43,552 bases of DNA, taken from contig NZ_BDBY01000361.1 in the NCBI RefSeq assembly GCF_001613225.1, positions 1-43,552 of the forward strand, read 5' to 3'. The notes beneath the pieces were generated by a model. It saw only the letters and a list, made by a program, of their open reading frames with translations. It searched no databases and was not told the origin of the DNA. Positions 39,828 to 43,552 of this stretch are shown one piece after another. Both the position numbers and the translations under genes were made by a program. Position 1 is the first letter of the stretch. Every line of letters begins with the position of its first letter. This stretch comes from Nocardia pseudovaccinii NBRC 100343. Lineage in GTDB: Bacteria > Actinomycetota > Actinomycetes > Mycobacteriales > Mycobacteriaceae.

Positions 39828-40352
39828 ATGACAACGCGTGAAATCGTCGGATTCGCCGCCGCTTATCCCGAACTCGATTGCGATGCGGTCGATTACGAAT
39901 ATCTGCGGGCGGTATCGCAGGATATGGTGCCGTTCGGACGACACGTCGGCACCCTGATCACCGAGATCTCGCCGGAGCGCGCGGTCGTGGAGATTCCCGC
40001 CGCCGACACCGTGCGCAACCACATGGGCACCGTGCACGCCGGTGCGCTGTTCACCGCCGCCGATATCGGCGGCGCGGCGGCCTTCGTCGGCGCGGCCGCG
40101 ACTCGCCTGGACACCGTCGAGCGACTGGTGCTGCGCGCGGGCACGGCGTCCTATCGCAAACCGGCGGTCGGGCGGATCCGCGCCATCGCCACCGTCGACC
40201 AGCGTGAACTCGCCGAGGTACTGGCCGCCACCGCCTCGAACCGGTTCGAATTGTCCGGCAAGGCGGTGCTGCTCGACGACGCCGATGTTGTCGTCGCGAA
40301 ATTCACCTTCGACTACGTCTGCGATATCGCGATCACGGAGGCCGACCAGTGA
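39828..40352 (+). CDS. Hot-dog fold thioesterase-like protein (PaaI/DUF4442)
   Basis: 174 residues. The hot-dog core NHMGTVHAGALFTAADIGGA (about residues 64-83) has the HxG(T/A)xFTxAD pattern of PaaI/DUF4442 acyl-CoA thioesterases. An N-terminal region of about 35 residues precedes the domain. It starts 11 bp after the dehydrogenase stop, so it is in the same operon, and overlaps the next gene. Confidence 0.9.
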   Translation: MTTREIVGFAAAYPELDCDAVDYEYLRAVSQDMVPFGRHVGTLITEISPERAVVEIPAADTVRNHMGTVHAGALFTAADIGGAAAFVGAAATRLDTVERLVLRAGTASYRKPAVGRIRAIATVDQRELAEVLAATASNRFELSGKAVLLDDADVVVAKFTFDYVCDIAITEADQ

Positions 40353-41242
40353 CCAGTACGGCACCCCAGAAAAGTTCGGAATTCCAGGCCTTGGAGTCGG
40401 CCACGGTATCGACCGCCGATGGCGTCGAGTTCACCGTCCGCTTCCTGCCCGCCAAGAAGGCCGATGCGCCGGTGGTGCTGATCCTGCCCGCCATGGCGAT
40501 GAAGGCGAAGAACTACCTGGCCCTCGCCAAAGAGCTGAACGCCCAGGGGCTTTCGGTCGCCACCTGCGACCTGCGCGCGCACGGTGAGGCGAAGCCGGAA
40601 TTCGGGCTGCACAGTGATTTCGGCTATCGCGAGATGTTGGAAATCGATCTTCCCGCGATAGTTTCCGCGGTGCGCACACGCTTTCCGGAGGCCCCGGTCC
40701 ACCTGTTCGGACACAGTCTCGGCGGACAGCTCGCACTGCTTTTCGCCGCCGCCGAACCCGATCAGGTCGCCGGAGTGACCGTCATCGGGACCGGCACCGT
40801 GTTCTGGTGGGCGTTCGGACCGCGCCGCTGGTTCGAGGCACTGAGCCAGATCCAGTGGATCGGCTTGGTATCGCGCTGGAAGGGGCACTGGCCCGGCGGC
40901 GTGCTGATCCCCGCACCGATGCCGGGACGCGTGATGCGGGACTGGTCGATGCACTCGCTGACCAGCTACTACCGCCCGAAAGGCACAGCGCGGCAGTACA
41001 ACACGCTGCTGCGCGGGATGACACTGCCGGTGCTGGTCATCTCGCTGTCCGAGGATGTGCTCGGCCCGAAGTCCAATGTCGACTTCCTGGTCTCCCGGAT
41101 GCCGAACGCCCGGGTCACCCAGTGGCATATCGACGAGAATGCGCCGGTCGACCACCGTGACCATTTCCAGTGGGTCAAGGATGCACCGGCGATCGCGGCC
41201 CGGGTGGCGACCTGGGTCGTCGCGGGCGAGCTGCCGGTCTAG
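40349..41242 (+). CDS. Alpha/beta hydrolase (serine aminopeptidase / monoglyceride lipase type)
   Basis: 297 residues from GTG 40349, overlapping the thioesterase stop (GTGA). The nucleophile elbow is LFGHSLGGQLAL (Ser near residue 132), following LRAHGEAKPEFG. A later acid in ISLSEDVLGP and a His in VDHRDHFQWV complete a plausible triad. The lid between (WWAFGPRRWFEALSQIQWIG) is rich in Trp and suits a lipophilic substrate. It is the third gene of the forward operon. Confidence 0.9.
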   Translation: MTSTAPQKSSEFQALESATVSTADGVEFTVRFLPAKKADAPVVLILPAMAMKAKNYLALAKELNAQGLSVATCDLRAHGEAKPEFGLHSDFGYREMLEIDLPAIVSAVRTRFPEAPVHLFGHSLGGQLALLFAAAEPDQVAGVTVIGTGTVFWWAFGPRRWFEALSQIQWIGLVSRWKGHWPGGVLIPAPMPGRVMRDWSMHSLTSYYRPKGTARQYNTLLRGMTLPVLVISLSEDVLGPKSNVDFLVSRMPNARVTQWHIDENAPVDHRDHFQWVKDAPAIAARVATWVVAGELPV

Positions 41243-41250
41243 GAGATCTG

Positions 41251-42378
41251 GTGGCACGACTGCGCATCGAGCAGGTATCCAAGCACTTCGGCACCACCTA
41301 TGCGGTGCGGGAGGTGAACCTGGATATCGCCGACGGTGAGTTCATGGTTTTGCTCGGACCGAGCGGCTGCGGCAAATCCACCCTGCTGCGGATGATCGCG
41401 GGTCTGGAGGATCCGACCGGCGGCCGAATCCTGTTGGACGACACCGATATCACCCATCGGGCGCCGCAGCAGCGGGACCTGGCCATGGTGTTCCAGAGTT
41501 ACGCGCTGTATCCGCATCTGACGGTGGCGAAGAACATCGGCTTTCCATTGCGGGCGCGGCGCACACCGCGCGCGAAAATCGCGGCCCGGGTCGCGGAGGT
41601 GGCGGCAGCGCTCGGGTTGGACGAGTTGTTGCGCCGCAAACCCGCCGCGTTGTCGGGTGGGCAGCGACAGCGAGTTGCCTTGGCCCGCGCCATGGTTCGC
41701 GATCCGGGTGCGTTCCTGATGGACGAACCGTTGTCCAATCTGGATGCGAAATTGCGCAGCGCCACTCGGGCCGAACTGATTTCGCTGCATCGCGGGTTGG
41801 GAGCGACCTTCCTCTACGTCACTCACGACCAGGTCGAGGCAATGACCATGGCGGACCGGATCGCACTGCTCAATGACGGTCAGGTCGAGCAGGTCGGCAC
41901 GCCGACCGAACTCTACGACCGGCCCCGCTCGATTTTCGTCGCCGGATTCCTCGGCGCCCCGCCGATGAATCTCTTCCCCGCGGCCGTGACCCAGCGCGAC
42001 GGCCGCCTGTTCCTGGTCGCCGATGGCATCGACACCGAATTAGCCATAACCGCAGCGGATTTCGATGCCGACATCGAGGTCGTCGCCGGAATCCGCCCCG
42101 AACAACTGCGCATCGACTCGGCTGACCCCGCCATCCGCGGGCACGTGAGGATGGTCGAGAACCTGGGCAGTGAGGAACTGATCCACTTCAGCACCGGCGA
42201 GCAGACGCTGTGCGCCCGCGCACCGCGCCCGGCCGGAGTACGCGCCGACGAACCGATCGGACTGCGCGTCGATCCCGCACACCTGCACCTGTTCCACCCC
42301 GAATCCGGACTGCGCATGACTTGGCAAGAGCCGCAACATGATTCGGTTACCGATAGCGCCGTAGTCGCCGTCGCCTGA
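41251..42378 (+). CDS. Sugar-type ABC transporter ATP-binding protein (MsmK/UgpC type)
   Basis: 375 residues from GTG 41251, with AGGAG at 41241-41245, inside the previous gene's stop region. Walker A is LGPSGCGKSTLL, the Q-loop lies in VFQSYALYPHLT, the signature is LSGGQRQRVALARAM, Walker B is FLMDEPLSNLDAK, and the H-loop is VTHDQVEAMTMADR. The C-terminal regulatory OB region (FVAGFLGAPPMNLFPA, then VAGIRPEQL) marks the carbohydrate subfamily MalK/UgpC. It precedes a binding-protein gene. Confidence 0.94.
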   Translation: MARLRIEQVSKHFGTTYAVREVNLDIADGEFMVLLGPSGCGKSTLLRMIAGLEDPTGGRILLDDTDITHRAPQQRDLAMVFQSYALYPHLTVAKNIGFPLRARRTPRAKIAARVAEVAAALGLDELLRRKPAALSGGQRQRVALARAMVRDPGAFLMDEPLSNLDAKLRSATRAELISLHRGLGATFLYVTHDQVEAMTMADRIALLNDGQVEQVGTPTELYDRPRSIFVAGFLGAPPMNLFPAAVTQRDGRLFLVADGIDTELAITAADFDADIEVVAGIRPEQLRIDSADPAIRGHVRMVENLGSEELIHFSTGEQTLCARAPRPAGVRADEPIGLRVDPAHLHLFHPESGLRMTWQEPQHDSVTDSAVVAVA

Positions 42379-42416
42379 TTCGTAACAATCACCCTTCATC
42401 GATGAGGAGAACCACC

Positions 42417-43552
42417 GTGAAACGCACCTTGCCCGTACTGGGCCTGGTGTTCGCAACCACCGTCGCGCTCAGCGCCTGCGGCGGCCTCGGGAGCACCACC
42501 ACCGACTCGAATGCCGACACCGCCCAGATCCCGGAACTGAAACCGGATCAGCAGGTGTCCATCGTGTTCGAGTCCTACAACTACGGACTCGCCGGCGCGT
42601 GGACCGACACCTTCAACGCGCTGATCGCCGATTTCGGCAAGAAGTACCCGAATATCAAGGTGACCGCGCAGAAGCCGCAGGGCAACAGCCCGAACCCGGC
42701 CACCGACACCATCTCCAGCATTCAGAACCAGATGGTCGCGGGCACCCCGCCGGATGTCGCGCAGCTCGGCTTCAGCGATCTGGACTACACCATCCATCAG
42801 CTCGGCGCCAAGCCGCTGGACACGCTGGTTTCCAAGCAGGAAGTGCAGCACAACTTCGACGGCGCCAAGTACCCGTACGCCCCGAAGGCGCGCACGCTCG
42901 CGGATTGGGACGGCCACACCTACGGTGTTCCGTTCGTATTCTCCACGCCCGTCCTGTATTTCAACGCCTCGCTGTTCAACGAGGCCGGACTCGATCCGGC
43001 CAAGCCGCCGGCCACCTGGCAGCAGGTCTCCGATGCGGCCGCCGCTATCACCGGCAAGACCGGTAAGGGCGGTGTGTACATCGACTGCCTGACCAAGACC
43101 GCCAAGGACTGGTGCTTCCAGTCGATGGTGCGCTCCAACGGCGGCCGGGTCATCTCCGAGGATCGCAAGACGCTGTCGTTCGCGGACGCGCCCGCGGTCG
43201 AGGTCACCCAGATGAGCAAGGCGCTGGTCGATTCGGGCAGTATGCCGAAGTTCAACCAGAAGCAGGGTTATGAGGCGTTCGCCCGCGGTGAGATCGGCAT
43301 GATCCTGGAGACCAGTGCGATCCAGGGCACCTTCGTCACCGGCGCCAAGGACAAGTGGGATCTGCGCGCGGCACCCATGCCGAGCTTCGGCAGCAAGCCG
43401 ACCGTGCCGACGAATTCCGGTGCGTCGCTGCACATTCTGTCCAACGACCCGGCCAAGCAGCGGGCGTCGTGGGAGCTCATCAAGTTCCTCACCAGTGAGG
43501 AGGCGTACACGAAGATCTCGCAGGGCATCGGGTATCTGCCGCTGCGTACCGG
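42417..43552 (+). CDS. Extracellular substrate-binding lipoprotein (SBP family 1), 3' end beyond window
   Basis: Open from GTG 42417 to the right edge, about 378 residues without a stop. GAGGAG lies upstream. The lipobox LSACGG follows a signal (RTLPVLGLVFATTVA), so the protein is membrane-tethered. The UgpB/MalE-type fold shows in VSIVFESYNYGLAGAWTDTF, NQMVAGTPPDVAQLGFSDLD, GVPFVFSTPVLYFNASLFNE and FARGEIGMILE. It follows the ATPase gene; the permeases should be just beyond the window. UgpB-type proteins bind glycerol phosphate or oligosaccharides; the ligand is not readable here. Confidence 0.93.
   Translation, partial: MKRTLPVLGLVFATTVALSACGGLGSTTTDSNADTAQIPELKPDQQVSIVFESYNYGLAGAWTDTFNALIADFGKKYPNIKVTAQKPQGNSPNPATDTISSIQNQMVAGTPPDVAQLGFSDLDYTIHQLGAKPLDTLVSKQEVQHNFDGAKYPYAPKARTLADWDGHTYGVPFVFSTPVLYFNASLFNEAGLDPAKPPATWQQVSDAAAAITGKTGKGGVYIDCLTKTAKDWCFQSMVRSNGGRVISEDRKTLSFADAPAVEVTQMSKALVDSGSMPKFNQKQGYEAFARGEIGMILETSAIQGTFVTGAKDKWDLRAAPMPSFGSKPTVPTNSGASLHILSNDPAKQRASWELIKFLTSEEAYTKISQGIGYLPLRT

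Overview
The window is high-GC, gene-dense actinobacterial DNA. A Nocardia-like mycolic-acid actinomycete fits best. The support is a wax ester synthase/DGAT, an MMPL transporter, two exact KstR-type sterol operators, the DUF5753/DUF397 pairing, LysE/LysG, many GTG starts, and many stop/start overlaps of the GTGA or ATGA kind. I saw no rRNA, tRNA, CRISPR array, transposase or integrase.

Layout. 1-4423: lipid/sterol-type genes (PF10118 hydrolase cut by the left edge, WS/DGAT, alpha/beta hydrolase, HtdZ-like MaoC hydratase, FabG3-like SDR) with two perfect KstR-type operators and a third degenerate one. 4520-8730: an accessory patch. It holds a leftward operon of four small unknown proteins, two of them paralogous and one resembling a worn resolvase N-domain. 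Divergent from it are a DUF5753 XRE regulator and three tandem DUF397 genes, then a strong terminator, a small winged-helix gene and short inverted repeats. 8758-16453: NmrA-like protein, DUF1772 protein, an MMPL-TetR operon with its operator, a lipoprotein amidase, a membrane-anchored unknown, and LysE/LysG. 16433-19364: an unusual operon of amidase, 52-residue peptide and a P450 lacking ExxR. 19444-24366: MerR plus NADP-dependent reductase, EamA exporter and CGNR regulator on a 39-bp divergent promoter, a secreted lipase, and a DUF2510 gene broken by a TAG. 24522-36179: an APC permease, then a nearly complete De Ley-Doudoroff-type sugar acid operon (ABC importer, lactonase, aldolase, kinase, SDR, DgoD) with a divergent ROK regulator. 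36189-43552: DUF4913 protein, a secreted glycine-zipper protein, an oxygenase-type reductase divergent from acyl-CoA dehydrogenase, thioesterase and hydrolase genes, and the start of a second sugar ABC system cut by the right edge.

How they work together. The KstR-type sites suggest the wax ester synthase and alpha/beta hydrolase are induced during sterol use, next to beta-oxidation-type hydratase and dehydrogenase genes. The sugar operon would import a sugar, oxidise it to the lactone, open it, dehydrate it to the 2-keto-3-deoxy acid, phosphorylate it and cleave it to pyruvate and glyceraldehyde-3-phosphate. The least explained unit is amidase, 52-aa peptide and ExxR-less P450. Its start/stop overlap and the Tyr-rich peptide tail make a peptide-modifying or otherwise uncharacterised system possible, but not shown.
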